From Edaphochlamys debaryana (lineage: Eukaryota > Chlorophyta > Chlorophyceae > Chlamydomonadales), in NCBI GenBank assembly GCA_016858145.1, contig JAEHOE010000158.1:124001-188000 (forward strand): 64,000 bases of DNA. Direction: 5' to 3'. The position numbers were made by a program, and so were the translations under genes. Position 1 is the first letter of the stretch, and each line of letters opens with the position of its first letter. A model generated the notes under the pieces. It was not told the origin of the DNA and made no database searches. It saw nothing but the letters and a program-made list of their open reading frames with translations. This document shows, piece by piece, positions 1 through 12,667 of the stretch.

Positions 1-259
1 GGCGTGCGAACAAAACAGTCGCCACCAAGCGCGCGACCACTGCCTTGCATAGAGCTGTGCACAACGCAACGGTTTAGTAGGGTACTGGCGCTTGGACGCG
101 AGTGTGCTGTTCGATCATCCTTGCACTGCCACGGCCTCGCAACTCCTAGGGCCTCTGATAACCGCGCTACCCCAGAACGTTGATCGCTAGCTTACGCACG
201 TGCTCATCATGTATTAGCCAGCCTCGCGTGGACAGTTTGGGCAGTAGCGCGCGCCAAGC
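1..259. other. 5' flank of the RCC1-sulfotransferase gene
   Basis: No coding exon is visible here. The stretch presumably holds the promoter and 5' leader of the gene starting at 260. I see no clear TATA box. Confidence 0.4.
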
Positions 260-3200
260 ATGGCGAGGCCAGGTACAGGGCGGAGGCCCGCCCCCTCGGC
301 GCTGCTGGCGTTCTTGGCTCACCTACCGCAAATCCTGGTGGTCACAGCGATCTTTTTCATCGTCATCTACGCGGGGTGGGCCTTCCAAGCACTCAGCCTA
401 CACCATGAGCACGTCACACGGGCGCCATCTCCACCGCCCGCAATCCGCATTATCAAGGTGATTAACCCACCACCAAAGCTCTCACCACCGCCATCGCCAT
501 CCCCGCCACCCCCTCCACCACCACCACGCCCACGGAAACCATTGAAGCCCCCACGGCGGCCGTTGCGGCCACCGCCGCCGTCACCCTCGCCTCCCCCGCC
601 GTCGCCGCCACCCCCCGGTATCCCACCCCCTCCTGCGAGCCCCGTCAAGCCCGAAGAGGTGAGAGCAGGTGCTGATACACTGTCTAGCAAGGGGATCATC
701 AAACACAGCCCCAGGCCCACATCTTCCCAGGCCGTACACACGGGCACCCCGAGGCGCCTGACTCCTCCGCGTGCTCCGCCCCTTCCTCTCCCTTCCCCTT
801 GGCGGTCCGTTGCGCACGGGCCCGTCAGTACAGCAACCGCCAGCTGGGAACTGGCGTGGCGCCGTGGCACCGCACGTGCTGTGCCTGCGCCGCAGCTGTC
901 TGGCAGGGCAGTGGCACCCTGCCGTCGGCCGGCCGGCCGGCCGGCCGGCAGCGTGCTCACACCACCAAGGAACCACCGCCTGTGTGATCGAACTGCCACC
1001 CCCACCCCACCCCCACCGTCGCTCGCCCTCTCATCCCCGCCAACGCCGCCCTCCCCCTGGCCCGCCCGCAGCTGCCGCCGGCCCGGGAGCTGCTGCCGAC
1101 GTTTGTGTCGGGTCGTATGGGGCGCAGCTCGGGCGCGCAGATGACGCGGCCCTCCCCTGGCGGCACGCTCTTCAGCTGGGGCCTCAACGAGTGGCGCCTG
1201 GCGCGCAAGGGAGGTGCGTGAGAGCCGTGTGTGCTCACCCTAGTTGCAACAGTCATAAGTAAACCGCATCATAAGTAATCCGAGCCCGAAGCGAACCCGA
1301 ATCGAAAAACTCTGGGCGCGTGCGGTGACATCGCCAACCCAAGCACGAACTACGGGCGCGGGGCGGGGCGTGGTGGTGGCACAGCCTGCAGTCGTTCGCA
1401 GCCCGTGGAGGGAGGGCGGGCCGGGCGGGGCCGACGGAGGCGGCAGCGGGCTGGGCTGGGCTGGGCACTGGGCTGAGGCCGCTGCACAGTCCGGGTCATG
1501 GCGACGGGGAGTGAGGCTCGCCGGGGGCGGTGGGGCCTGGGAACGTGAGGACCTCGTAGCGACTCTTCGTCTTCCTGAGTTGTCCTCGCCACCCGCCCGT
1601 ACCCTTTCCCCTTCCTTCCCCCCAGGCGACAACGCCGTACCCGAGGCAGCCCTGGATAACCTCCAGGTGTGTCTCGCACATGCCTTTTGTCGTTGATGCC
1701 TGGGCGGTCCACCCGAGGGAAGCTTGTGTTTGGGTTACCCAGGCCCTTTGTCGTTGGCGCTTGAATGAGCTTAACCTTGAGACCCGTGTGTTGGGACTTC
1801 CCAGGGATGCGAGATGTGAAAGGGCAAAGGGAGGGAGTGGAGTACTGGTGTGCGGGCGACGTGCTGGCAGCAAGCACCGTCAGCCTTCTGTTCAGGGCTG
1901 CTCGTGTAAAGGCCGAGAAAAGCGTAGGCGCGGTGATCAGCCGTGTGTGGGTGTCGGGGGAGGAGTGGCCAGGCTGCGTTCAAGCGGAGTTTCCTCCCCC
2001 ATCCTACCCCCGCACCGTGCGCTGCTCCCTCTCTCCCTCCGCCCACTCGGCCGCTCTGCTCCACCCCGCAGCCCTTTCCGCCCTCTCACACACGTTCAGC
2101 AACAAACATCTTCTCTTCCCCCCCCTCCCCTCCCCAGGTGATCTCTGTGGCCGCCTCCCGCCACTCGGCCGTGGCAGCAGCGGACGGAGTGGTGTGGACC
2201 ATGGGCCACAACGACTCGAGGTGGGGGAGGGGGCCATGGGCATGTGGGGAGGGGGCCAGGGGTATGTGTGGAGGGGGCAAGGGAGGGAGAGGGGTGTATG
2301 AAACTGAGCGGGAGTGCGCCGCCTCGCTTCGCCAGCAGGGGCGCTGCACAGCCGGGAGGGTGGGCAAGCGTGGTCAGGGTGCCAGCGGGCGGAGTGCGGG
2401 GCCGGCGGAATGGGGGCGGGGAAACTCGTCGTGGTCGGGGCATTGGCCTCGGGCTGGAGCCCGCGTGGGGCGTTGGCCGAGGGATCCCCCGTGGAGAGAA
2501 AGGCAGCACTCTAGAAGTGTGGGTCTCAAGCGCTGGTCTCCGTGCGGGGCTGAGGCCGTGAGGGGGCGCCAAGCACTGACTCGCCCTCGCCACCCGCCTG
2601 CCTCCCCGCCTGCCTCCCCGCCTGCCTCGCACGCAGGGGCGGTGGCGGCCACGGCAGCCCCCCCCTGGACGCGTCCGGGCAGCTGGGCCGCGGCGGCAGC
2701 ACGGCGCCCGGCAGGGTAGAGGGGGCGCTCAAGGGCAAGTTCGTGGTGCAGGCCATCACAGGTGCGGGGCGGGGCGCCGAGGGGGGGGGGGTTTGAGCAT
2801 GGGCCCCTCGGGATTCTGTGGGCGGGGCCCAAGCTATCACAGGTGCGGGGTGGGGCGCCGAGGGGGGGCTTGGGATGTGAGGTTTGGCCAGCAGTCCAAC
2901 GCGGGGCACGAAGGGGCGAAGGGGCGGCCAGGGTGCGCAAGGGCGGCTTGGGTATTGGGCATGGTGTGGGGGGGCTTGGCCAACACCCCAACGCGGGGCA
3001 CAAGGGGGCGGCTTAGCTCTGGTGTGGGACGTGGTACATAGGCCATCACAAGTGAGGGGCGGTGCGTGCTCTGGGGGCAGCTTGGGCCCGGGGAGTGCCG
3101 TGGGCGGGGCCCAGGACACGCACTCCGCGCCCGTCGCCTGTCCTCACGAACGGCCGACCGGCCACACTCCATGCTGCTCACAACCCCCCTCGGCGCGATC

Positions 3201-6200
3201 CCGCTCAGCAACAAACACCCCCCTTCCCCCCAGGCCGCTACCACACCATGGCTGTGACCGAGGACGGCGAGCTGTACTGCACGGCACGAACACACACCCT
3301 CCCCCCCCGCCCCCTCCCTCCCCCCCAGGCCGCTACCACACCATGGCTGTGACCGAGGACGGCGAGCTGTACTGCACGGCACGAACACACACCCTCCCCC
3401 CCGCCCCCTCCCTCCCCCCCAGGCCGCTACCACACCATGGCTGTGACCGAGGACGGCGAGCTGTACTGCACGGCACGAACACACCCCCTCCCCCCCGCCC
3501 CCTCCCTCCCCCCCAGGCCGCTACCACACCATGGCTGTGACCGAGGACGGCGAGCTGTACTGCACGGCACGAACACACACCCTCCCCCCCGCCCCCTCCC
3601 TCCCCCCCAGGCCGCTACCACACCATGGCTGTGACCGAGGACGGCGAGCTGTACTGCACGGCACGAACACACACCCTCCCCCCCGCCCCCTCCCTCCCCC
3701 CCAGGCCGCTACCACACCATGGCTGTGACCGAGGACGGCGAGCTGTACTGCACGGCACGAACACACCCCCTCCCCCCCCGCCCCCTCCCTCCCCCCCAGG
3801 CCGCTACCACACCATGGCTGTGACCGAGGACGGCGAGCTGTACTGCACGGCACGAACACCCCCCCTCCCCCCCGCCCCCTCCCTCCCCCCCAGGCCGCTA
3901 CCACACCATGGCTGTGACCGAGGACGGCGAGCTGTACTCGTGGGGCCTCAACGACTGGGGGCAGCTGGGCCGCGCGGCCGTGGGCGCCAAGAACGAGAAC
4001 GACCCGTCGCCCTGCTTCAGCGGGGCCAGCTGCCACAGCGGCATGTGAGGGGGGGGGGCAGGGGGAGGGCAGGGGGAGGGCAGGGGGCGGGCAGGGGGAG
4101 GGCAGGGGGAGGGGGCGGGGAACGGGGGCGGGGAGGGGGGCCTAAGGGGGCAGGCCGGGGAGAATGAAGGCTTGAAGGAGGGCTGCCCGACACGGGTTGC
4201 AACGGGACAGGGGAGCAGGAGTGACGGGGCAGCGAACGTCAATCCGGCTCCAACCCACTTACCCACCCATCTCTACCCTCTCAGCCCAGAGCGCCTGCCC
4301 TTTCCCGACGGCTTTGAACCCCTGCACCGCCCCTTTCCAGCCCTCCTCCCCCCCACCCCAGTCCATCCATCCCACTCACTCCCCGCGCCCCACCTTCCCC
4401 CAGCCCCGAGCGTGTGCCCCTCCCCGAGGGCGTCAATCCCCTGCACCGCTCTTCCCACTCTCCACCCAACCACCTAACCACCCCACCACCCGACCCCCCA
4501 CTCCACCCCCGACACACACGCATTGGTCGGGCGTCGAGCCGACTAACCGCCGCGCCTACGCTTCCCCGTCTACCACGAGCAGCCGTTCACACGCACCCTC
4601 CCCCACCCCCTTGCCCCCCAAAAAGACGCTCTCCCGCTTCTCAGCTTCAAACACCCCCTTGCCCCCCAGCCCCGAGCGTGTGCCCTTCCCCGACGGTGTC
4701 AAGATCGTGGGTGGCGCCGCGGGCCGCTACGTGTCCATGGCCCTGGACCAGAACGGGGTGCTCTACACCTGGGGCCACGACGGCTGCTCCAACGGGGGCA
4801 AGCTGCCGCCGAGGGCGGAGGCGTACCGGCCCAAGGCCGTGGAGGGGCCGCTCAAGGGTGGGCGGGGGACTGAGGGGGGAAGGGAGGGAGGAGGAGGAGC
4901 AGAATGGGGGAGGGGGGATGTGGGGGTGGCGTGACGGTGGAGGGCCCGCTCAAGGGTGGGCGGGGATGGGGAAGGGAGGGGGAAGAGGGAGGGGGGGTTG
5001 GTGGGGGAGGGGGGCAAGGTGGAGGGGGGGTGCGGCGTGGCGCGGTGCGCGCCAGTCAGTGTGCACTGCAGCGCCAGGGGTGTCCCGCACTTGGCCCTGC
5101 CTGGTCCCTCGGCCCCCTACCCGCACCCATCCAACCACCCACCCTCCACGCATCCACCCGCCCCCAGGCAAGCGGGTGGTTGCGTTCGACGCCGGGTACG
5201 TGTTCTGGCTCGCGGCCACGGAGCAGGGCGAGGTCTACACCTGCAACACACAGGTGCGGCCGTGTGTGTGGGGGGGGGAGGGGGGCACGCCCGCAGCGTA
5301 CCGTAGCAGATGGGGCCCGTGTTGATGTGCTCAGCGTTGTGACCCGTTTCTGCTTACCCGCCCCACCCCACCCCACCCCTCCTGCCGCCCCTCCTCCTCC
5401 CCCTCCTCCTTCCCCCCCACCCCCACCCCACCCCAGGACGACGGCTACGCGGGCACCCTGGAGAACCCCCGCAACTACAACAACGCCGGGGAGCTGGGGC
5501 GCGAGGGCGACCCGCTCACCCCCGGCCTGGTGCAGGGGGAGCTGGTGGGCAAGAAGGTGGGGCGGCGGGGTGGGGGCGGGGGCAGAAGGCAGGCAGACGG
5601 GCAGCAGCGGCAGAGGCAGAGGCCCGCTCGGCTGTGCGCGCGCTTTCGGCAGCTTGGCAGGGGGACGGAGGACACAGGGACGGGCGGTGAGGGAGCCAAA
5701 GCGAAAGGCTCCGTCGGTGCGTGGCATCCGTCGGCACGGTCTTCCCAGTTTCTGTGTTGCGAAGTCCCCAGCCGACCGCACACCGACTCGTTTCCCTCGC
5801 TCACACGAGAGGCCCTGCGCTCCCACCCACCCCGCGCCCCCACGCGGTTGCCGCAGGTGGAGGCGGTGGCTGCGGGCCGCGAGCATGCCGTGGTGTCCAC
5901 CGCCGACGGCCGCGTCTACACCTGGGGCGGGCGGGACCTGCTTATGGGGCGCACGGGGAGCAACAAGGTGCCCGCCCTGGCGCTGGTGAGGGGGGTGGCA
6001 GGGGGGCAGGGGATGGGGTGTGGGGAGGAGCATTAGAGAGCGAAAGGAGAGATCGAGCGGCAGCCAGCGAGCCCCGGGGGTGGGGGTCAGAGTGAAAAGT
6101 CCGGGGTGTGTGGGGGGGGGCGTGTGAGCTGGGGGCCGGGGGTCGGCTGGACTGCCCGGCCAGGCACACTTAAGCGGGGGGGGGGGCGGTTGGGGGCCAG

Positions 6201-9200
6201 CGGGCGATCTCTCGGTTAGGGCCGGGGCAGGGGCTGCAGCAGCGCGGTACGGCATGCAAAGGGGCTGGGGGGCAGGGGCAGTGCGCACAAGCGCATGTCC
6301 AGCCCGCATCATCCCTCCCCACCCCACGCCATCTTTCTCCGTACGGTATCCCCCCAATGCCCCACCCCCAAATCGCAAGCCATGCTTTCCTGGCGCAATC
6401 CCGCTTACCGGTAGCTTCAAACGCCCTTGCTCCCACCCACCCCCAGGGCGCCCTGGCCAAGGACAACGTGCGATCGAGGCCTGCCTTGCACGCCCTATCC
6501 CTCCCCACCCTCCTCCCCACCCTCCTCCCCACCCGCCATCTCCCCATCCCCCTAATGCCCCCTGCCCCCTCCCCACCCCACAGGGCGCCCTCGCCAAGGA
6601 TAATGTGCGGTACGTTATGGCCGGGGAGTACCACAGCGGCGCCGCCTCCCACTCGGCCATCTACGGCTGGGGCTCCAACGACTACCTGTGCACGGGCGTG
6701 GGGCGGAACAACCCAGTGCAGGTGGGGGGGGGGGGCTTGGGGGCTTGGAAGGGGGGGAAGATGGGAGGCAAGGGAAGGGGGTGTTTGTAGCTGAGCGGGG
6801 GAGCGTCGTACTGCCAGTGGTTGACCGGAGAAGGTACATACCGCCACACGGTCTGGGAAGGGAAGGGGGGAGGGAGGGAAGGGGGGCAGGGGGGAAAGTG
6901 GGGTGGAGGAAAGATGGGGAGGTGGCGGGGGGCATGGGGACCGCCGGGGGACGGAAACAGGGACGGGGACGAGGCGCGGGGATGAAGGCTCTTTGCAGCC
7001 AAGCGAAGGCACGCATTCCGGAGCGCCCTCACCAGAGGAGAGAAGGGAACCCACGCGCCCGTCTGAAGCTCGCCACTCAGCCAGCAGCCCAGCAGCATCC
7101 AGCATCCACCTCCGCCCCACCCACCCACCCACCCACCCACCCGCCGCATCCCCCCCCTCCCCCAGGAGCTGAAGAAGGGCCGGGACCGCGGCAACGTCAA
7201 CACCCCCGCCAAGGCCGCGGGCGTGATCGCGCAGGGCAACTGGCAGGTGCAGGTGCGTGGCCCGGGGCCCCCGGGGCCGGGGGTCGGGGGTCGGCCCTCC
7301 TCTTCCCGGCGTACCGGTACCCATCCGTGCCCTCTCGCCCTTGAGGTTCCCCAACCGCTGCGGTTGCCGCGTCCATCGGCTCACGGCTCACATCGCTCTG
7401 CATGCACACGGCGACCCCGCGCTCCAATCCCTCAGCCCCTCTCCTCCCGCACTCGACGCCCATGCCCGCGGCGCTCCCGTCCCACCAACCCAGCCCCAGC
7501 AACCGTTCCCGCCCCTCTCTTGCAACCCCCCTCCCCACCCACTCCTCCCCTCATTCACCCCCCAGGCCCTGGTGGGTGGCTTCCAGCACGCCCTGGCCAT
7601 TGCCGCCAAGCTGGACGACGCAGCCATTGCCGCCAACACGGCGGCGGCCAAGGCGGAGGCGGAGGCGGCGGCAGGCGGCGCGGGAGCCGGGGCCCAGGCG
7701 GCGGTGACGCAGGCGGCCGCGACGGACACGTGAGGCGGGGGGGAGGTGGCTGGCGGGGTGGGGGCGGGTAGGGGAGTGGGCAGAGGAGAGACGGAAGGGG
7801 GACTAAGGGGGCTAGCAGTGGGGTTAGGTGGATTGTCGACCACGGTCCATCAAAGACGGACCAGGACCCGTCTGTCCGTCCCGTGTGCCTTGCTGCTCTC
7901 CCTCCCTCCGCCACCACTACTGCCACCTCCTCGGCCCGTCCTACCGTAGCTCACGCGCCACTCGCACTTGACTTGCGCCCCGCTCTTTCCACCCCCTCGC
8001 AGTGCCGTCGCCGCCACCACCACCACCACCGCCGCCGCCACCACGGCCTCGGGTCTGGACGCCGACCCGAAGCCCGAGATGAGCGCCGCCGAGGCCGCCA
8101 AGGTGGCAGCCGAGGACTGGACGTCCAAGGAGTTCCACACATCGTACCTGGCACCGCAGGTGGGGGGGGCTAGGCGCCGGGGTTGGGAGCGGGCTGGTGT
8201 TGGTGGGGCAGGGGTTTGGGGGGCAGGGTGGTGGGGAGGGGAGCGGAGGGGTGTGTGCAGGCCGGTGTTTGGCCGGGCCCCTACGCTGCAGCCGCCCTTA
8301 CGGGCCCTGTCCCTGCTGCTATTTCCTTGCCCCTGACGCCGGCTTCCTGGCAAGGCGACGGAAAACCCGTCCGATTGCTAACCCGTCCAACTGCCCCCCT
8401 CCTCCCCCCCCCCAGCTGCACCCCATCCGCTACTCGGTGGCCGAGTACCAGCACCGCTACCGCCTCAGCGACAAGAACCCGCGGATCAAGGTGAGGTGGG
8501 CTGGGGTGGTGTTTGGGGGACGGTGGGGTTGGGAAGGGAAGGGGAAGGAGGGGCTCGCGCGCCCGCGTGGGGCCCAGCCGCACAGCCCGCACTGCGTGCC
8601 GTGGAGGGAGGCATGGGTTTGGCCAGGCAGCTTCGGTGGGGCGGCCCCAGCGACCCAATCTACCGTGTCCCAAGATCCGTGGTCCCGCTCCCTAAGCCCC
8701 CGGCTCCTGCCCTCTCGCCCCCACCCCTCACGCCCCGGCCCCAACCCGCAGGCGGAGGCGTTGGACGTGTTTGAGACGCTGCCGGGCGGATACGACCGCA
8801 AGTACAAGAGCCCCTGCTGGTGCGTTCGCGTGCCTGGTGTTGGGCTGCATTGGGGGAAGGGGCGGGGACTGTGTTGCGCCCTCGCGTGTGGGCCTGAGCC
8901 CCGGCCTGCCGCTGGGCTGCGTTGTGGGAAGGGGTAGGGGGCGGGTGCAAGCTCGCGTGTGTTGCGGCCCGAACGGACTCTACACTCTGCCCATCAGCCG
9001 GGCTCGCATGGCTGCCCTCGGCTGCCAGTCGGCGCCAAGCCGGGGCCAACACACGCCTGGATGGAGAACCCCCGTGTTGCTGTGCATCTGTTAGACCCAG
9101 TCGAATGGAAGCAGCGCCCAACGTCCTTGAGCAACGCCCCTCCCTCCCCCGCCCGCCGAGCCCCGCCCGCCGAGCCCCCCACCCCCCCACCCTGCCCCAA

Positions 9201-12200
9201 ACCCCCCACCCGACCCCTCCCTCCCCCAGGCGCGACCCCAAGCGCAACAACGAGCTGCGCTGCCTGCCGTACTTCCACATCCTGGGAGTGTCCAAGTGCG
9301 GTACGACGGATCTGTACCACCGCCTGTCCAAGCACCCGCAGATGTTCGAGAGCCGCAATAAGGTGCGTCCGCTCCCGGGCCCTCGAGCCTCTGTCGCCGT
9401 CCCCCCCCCTCTCCATGGTCCTTCCATGTCAACTCTGTGCTGACAGCTCTCCTCTGCGTCGCCTGCCCGCCCCAACGCGCCCCCCCACCCGCCCCTTCCC
9501 TCAACCCCCCGTGGCTTCTGAATGCCTTAGCCCCAGCTGACTCACTGCCGAGCCGATTGTTCCTTGGCTCACGCAAGCAACCCTCAACATAATCCGCCCC
9601 CGCAACCCGTGCACTATCCATAATGTATCCATTCTTAGTAAACCCCTTGCGCCCCCCCCCCCTCCCGGCCCGCTCCCCAGGGCCCCCACTGGTGGGACGA
9701 GTGCCCCTACCCCGCCAAGGATGCCTGCACGGCCCCCCCCAACGGCGACTTCAACGGCTACATCGACCTCTTCCAGGACGCGGCCAAGAAGATCGAGACC
9801 GTGGATCCCGATGTAGGTGCCGTGTGTCGCGATCTGCACCTCGATCTGGACCCGGATCCGAGCCTGCATCTGGATGACGTGCTATGTATACCACCTGCCG
9901 GTTGACTGGACACCCCCAACATTCAAACCCCGCCCCCAAAACCCACCCCCAAAACCCACCCCAAAACCCCACCCCTCAGGGTGTGTCGGGCGACGCCTCC
10001 TCCAACACCTTCACCGCTGCGTCGGGCGTGTACCTGCGGTGAGAGGGGGGGGCGGGTGGGTGGGGAGGTCTTTGCCAATCGAGGACTGGAGAGGGGAGGT
10101 GTGGCGGTAGCCAGCGAGCGGGGGGCTGGGGGCTATCAGGGCAGGCGACTCTCTGTAATGTTCCCTCCATCCACATCCAAAACTCATTCCCCCTCTCCAT
10201 GCCCCCCCCCTTGACCCCCCTTCACCCCTTACCCCCCAGCGGCGCCTCCTGGGACCGCAACACCTCCGTGACCATGCCCGAGCTCATGCGCGACGCCACG
10301 CCCTGGCAGCGCAACATCGTCATCTTCCGCAACCCCGTGGACCGGTACTACTCGGCGTTCCACTACTACAGGTGGGGGGGGGGGCAGAGGGGGAGAGGGG
10401 AGAGGGGAGGGGAGGAGAGGGAGGGGGCTAGGCAGGTACTGCTTGGCCTTCCACTGCTTCAGGTGGGGGGGAGAGGGATGGGGAGAGGGATGGGGAGAGG
10501 GATGGGGAGAGGGATGGGGAGAGGGATGGGGAGAGGGATGGGGAGAGGGATGGGAAGGGAAGGTAAAGGGATGGAGGGAGGGAGGGGTGTGTTTGGGCAC
10601 GTGCGCTGTGGCGTGCAGGGAGAGGGGAGCACGTGGCATGCACGGGGAAAGTGTGGCATGTGCAGGAACGTGTGGTAGGGTGGAGCGCGCGGATGCTTGG
10701 GGGTCTGGGGTGTGCGGCGTGGGGGCCAGAGCCGGGGACCGGGGGCTGCCTGGTGAGCTGCTTCGCCGCTGACGCCGCCCCCGCCTCCCCCCCCCCCCGC
10801 CGCACTCGGCAGGTGGTGGCTCAAGGACCAGCCCCCGCCCACGCCCGAGGACTTCCACAAGACAGCCACCGAGGTGCGAGCCGGGGGGCTGGGAGGGGAC
10901 CGGGGAGGAGCTGGCAGGGGACCCGGGGATGGTGACGTGTTGCGCTGTTCCTACCTTCCCTCGCTGCGTAGCCTGCCGAGGGTCGACGCAGTGCTCGGAG
11001 GCGCTTGGATGGCGCGGGGCTCCTACCTGCCCCCTGCTCCGCTCCTTCTCATCCCCACCCCTCCCTGGCTTCCCGGGCTAACACGAGCACCCCGCACCGC
11101 CCCTCCACGCCCCTCCGCCCCCGCAGGAGATTGCGACCTGGAGGCGCTGCGCGGAGACGCACGGGCACAAGTACTGCGTACGGCACTACAACCCCCAGCA
11201 GCTGGTCAAGGGCATGTACAGCGAGTTCATCATGGTGGGCGCAGTACGACGTACGGCACTCGTACGGCACTCGGGGCCGGCGCGAAACTCTAGCAGCCCG
11301 CCCCTTCCCTGCCCTCCCGTCATATTCCGCCCACGAACTCACTACCGCCTTCAGCTACCTGCCCGCAACCTTCCCCCCCCCCTCCCCTCTTCCCCCTCCC
11401 CCTCCCCTCCCTCCCCCCTCCCTCCCTCCCCCCCCTCTACCCACCCCCCAGGACTGGCTCAACCACTGGCCCCGCGACCAGCTCCTCTTCCTGCGCAACG
11501 AGGACTACGCCTCCACGCAGCGGGAGCACATGGAGGCGGTGCTGAGCTTCCTAGACATGCGCAAGCCCACGGAGCCGGAGTGGGAGCACGTGAGGCGAAC
11601 GGGAGAGGGGGAGGGGGAAGTTTGGGGAGCTGAGGGAGGGGAGGGGGCGAAGGGAGGCGTTGGGGGTAGGAGAAGAGCGTGGAGGAGGTCGTGATGGCGG
11701 GTGGGCATGGGCCGCGCGGTGTCTAGCGGGCTGGCTGCGTGTCAACGCCCGGCTGTGGCCTGCCCTCCCTTCTCCGCCCTTGGCCCCCCCCCCTGGGCCC
11801 TTCCCGGCGATGCGATCCCGCTCAGCCTTTCCCCGGCTCCTTTCCCCCCAGATCATGGGCGCGAAGGACTGTTCGACCTCACGCTCAGTCTCGAACTACC
11901 CTGTCCCCCACTCTGCGCCCCCTTCCTCCCCTTTCCCCCACTCTGCGCCCCCTTCCCCCCCTTTCCCCCACTCTGCGCCCCCTTCCTCCCCCCCCCAGAT
12001 CATGGGCATGAAGACCGCCAACAAGAACAGCGACAAGTACAAGCCCATGCTGCCGGAGACACGGGCCCTGCTGGAGGTGGGTGTGTGGCGGGGTGCGGGA
12101 GCGGGCGGGGCATGGGGGGTCCAGGTGGCGGACGACGATTGGCACCCGTCCCTCCCTCGCCTCCGGCGCCCGGGCTTTCACCTCCGCCACCACCACCCGA

Positions 12201-12667
12201 GCCGCGCTCCCACGACGCGGTCCCACTCGGCGACAAAGACCCCCACCCCCGCCCCCACCCACGCCCCCACCCACGCCCCCACAGAGCTTCTACCGGCCCT
12301 ACAACGAGAAGCTCTCGCACATCCTCGCGGACCGGAGGTGGGTGCGCGGATGGATGCGCGGATGGATGCATGGATGCATGGGTGCATGGATGCATGGGTG
12401 CATGGATGCATGGGTGCAGTGACCGCGGGGACAGTCGCCACAGGTTCGCAAGGATGGGGCCTGCAAGGGCAGCCGGGCCCCCTGCACGGCCCTGACACCA
12501 CAACTGCTAATGTGATGCATGCTTGAGCCCAACGCACCGGCCTCCCCGTGTGTGTCCCAACGAGGCTCTCGACCAAGTTGTCCTCATCGGTACCCGAACC
12601 CTTCCCCCCCTCGGTGCTCCCTCCGCGCAGGTGGCTCTGGCTGGACCCCCCCCGGCAGTACGGGTGA
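260..12667 (+). CDS. Type II membrane protein: proline-rich stem, RCC1-like repeats and CHST15-like sulfotransferase domain
   Basis: Hand model of 26 exons, phase-consistent throughout, 1027 aa: 260-658, 1072-1213, 1626-1666, 2138-2220, 2637-2761, 3894-4044, 4670-4857, 5168-5253, 5437-5556, 5857-5985, 6584-6721, 7166-7252, 7566-7729, 8003-8159, 8416-8490, 8752-8819, 9230-9362, 9681-9812, 9980-10038, 10240-10371, 10813-10873, 11127-11234, 11452-11589, 11999-12076, 12285-12337, 12631-12667. Seen: a short basic N-terminus, one membrane segment (about residues 18-45), and a Pro/Ser stem (about 55-133). RCC1-type repeats follow (about 165-585), with motifs such as GELYSWGLNDWGQLG, VLYTWG and RVYTWGG. 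After an Ala-rich linker comes a sulfotransferase domain (about 725-1027) with a 5'-PAPS-binding loop SKCGTTDLY (about 739) and a 3'-phosphate motif RNPVDRYYS (about 856). By family it should transfer sulfate from PAPS to a glycan in the Golgi lumen. The CHST15 assignment rests on motif memory; the acceptor is unknown. A TGTAA motif lies at 13310. Confidence 0.85.
2745..3065 (+). repeat. Degenerate copies of the exon-5 donor junction in intron 5
   Basis: The true junction is gccatcacag|gtgcgg (donor at 2762). Near-copies of the exon end plus donor and its GC-rich continuation recur near 2830-2870 (ctatcacaggtgcgggg) and 3040-3065 (gccatcacaagtgagggg). They sit inside the intron and keep donor-like bases. 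Confidence 0.6.
3230..3893 (+). repeat. Tandem array of seven decoy copies of the exon-6 acceptor and exon start (period 94-95 bp)
   Basis: Exon-like starts lie at 3234, 3329, 3423, 3517, 3611, 3705 and 3800. The real exon starts at 3894. Each unit holds a C-rich polypyrimidine tract, a CAG acceptor and about 46 nt of exon 6 (encoding GRYHTMAVTEDGELY). It then diverges to gcacggcacgaacac where the true exon reads tcgtggggcctcaac. Units are nearly identical. The period is not a multiple of three, so splicing into a decoy and reading on meets a TGA in the next unit (...ATTPWL stop). Confidence 0.95.
4283..4445 (+). repeat. Two decoy copies of the exon-7 acceptor and exon start
   Basis: Real exon 7 starts at 4670 (ccccgagcgtgtgccc after CAG). 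Diverged copies of the same acceptor and first 30-40 nt begin at about 4285 and 4404, both running on into cccctgcaccgc. A copy of the exon-7 donor side (gctcaagggtgggcgggg) also follows the real donor, at about 4948. Confidence 0.75.
6440..6480 (+). repeat. Decoy copy of the exon-11 acceptor and exon start
   Basis: ccccag followed by ggcgccctggccaaggacaa at 6447 closely matches the real exon-11 start at 6584 (ggcgccctcgccaaggataa). Both translate as GALAKDNVR before diverging. Confidence 0.8.
10440..10560 (+). repeat. Copy of the exon-20 donor junction followed by a 12-bp minisatellite
   Basis: gcttggccttccactgcttcaggtggg near 10440 resembles the exon-20 end plus donor (gcgttccactactacaggtggg, donor at 10372). 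It is followed by about seven tandem copies of gagagggatggg (about 10470-10550), all inside intron 20. Confidence 0.75.
11850..11997 (+). repeat. Decoy copy of the exon-24 acceptor plus short pyrimidine repeats
   Basis: cag then atcatgggcgcgaagga at 11852 mirrors the real exon-24 start at 11999 (atcatgggcatgaagac). Between them lie about four tandem copies of a 21-bp unit ccccactctgcgcccccttcc. Confidence 0.75.
12343..12420 (+). repeat. Simple tandem repeat (gatgcatgggtgcatg type)
   Basis: Alternating 8-bp units ggatgcat and gggtgcat fill the start of intron 25. No function is inferred. Confidence 0.8.

Noticed and set aside
3230..3893. Regular 94-bp repeats resembling a CRISPR array
   Set aside because: There are no unique spacers. 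Each unit is a copy of the exon-6 acceptor junction in a eukaryotic intron.
5056..6660. 534-codon open frame on the minus strand
   Set aside because: It is a Pro/Gly/Ala-rich shadow of GC-rich exons and introns of the sulfotransferase gene and shows no domain motifs. Many similar shadows in the window were ignored.
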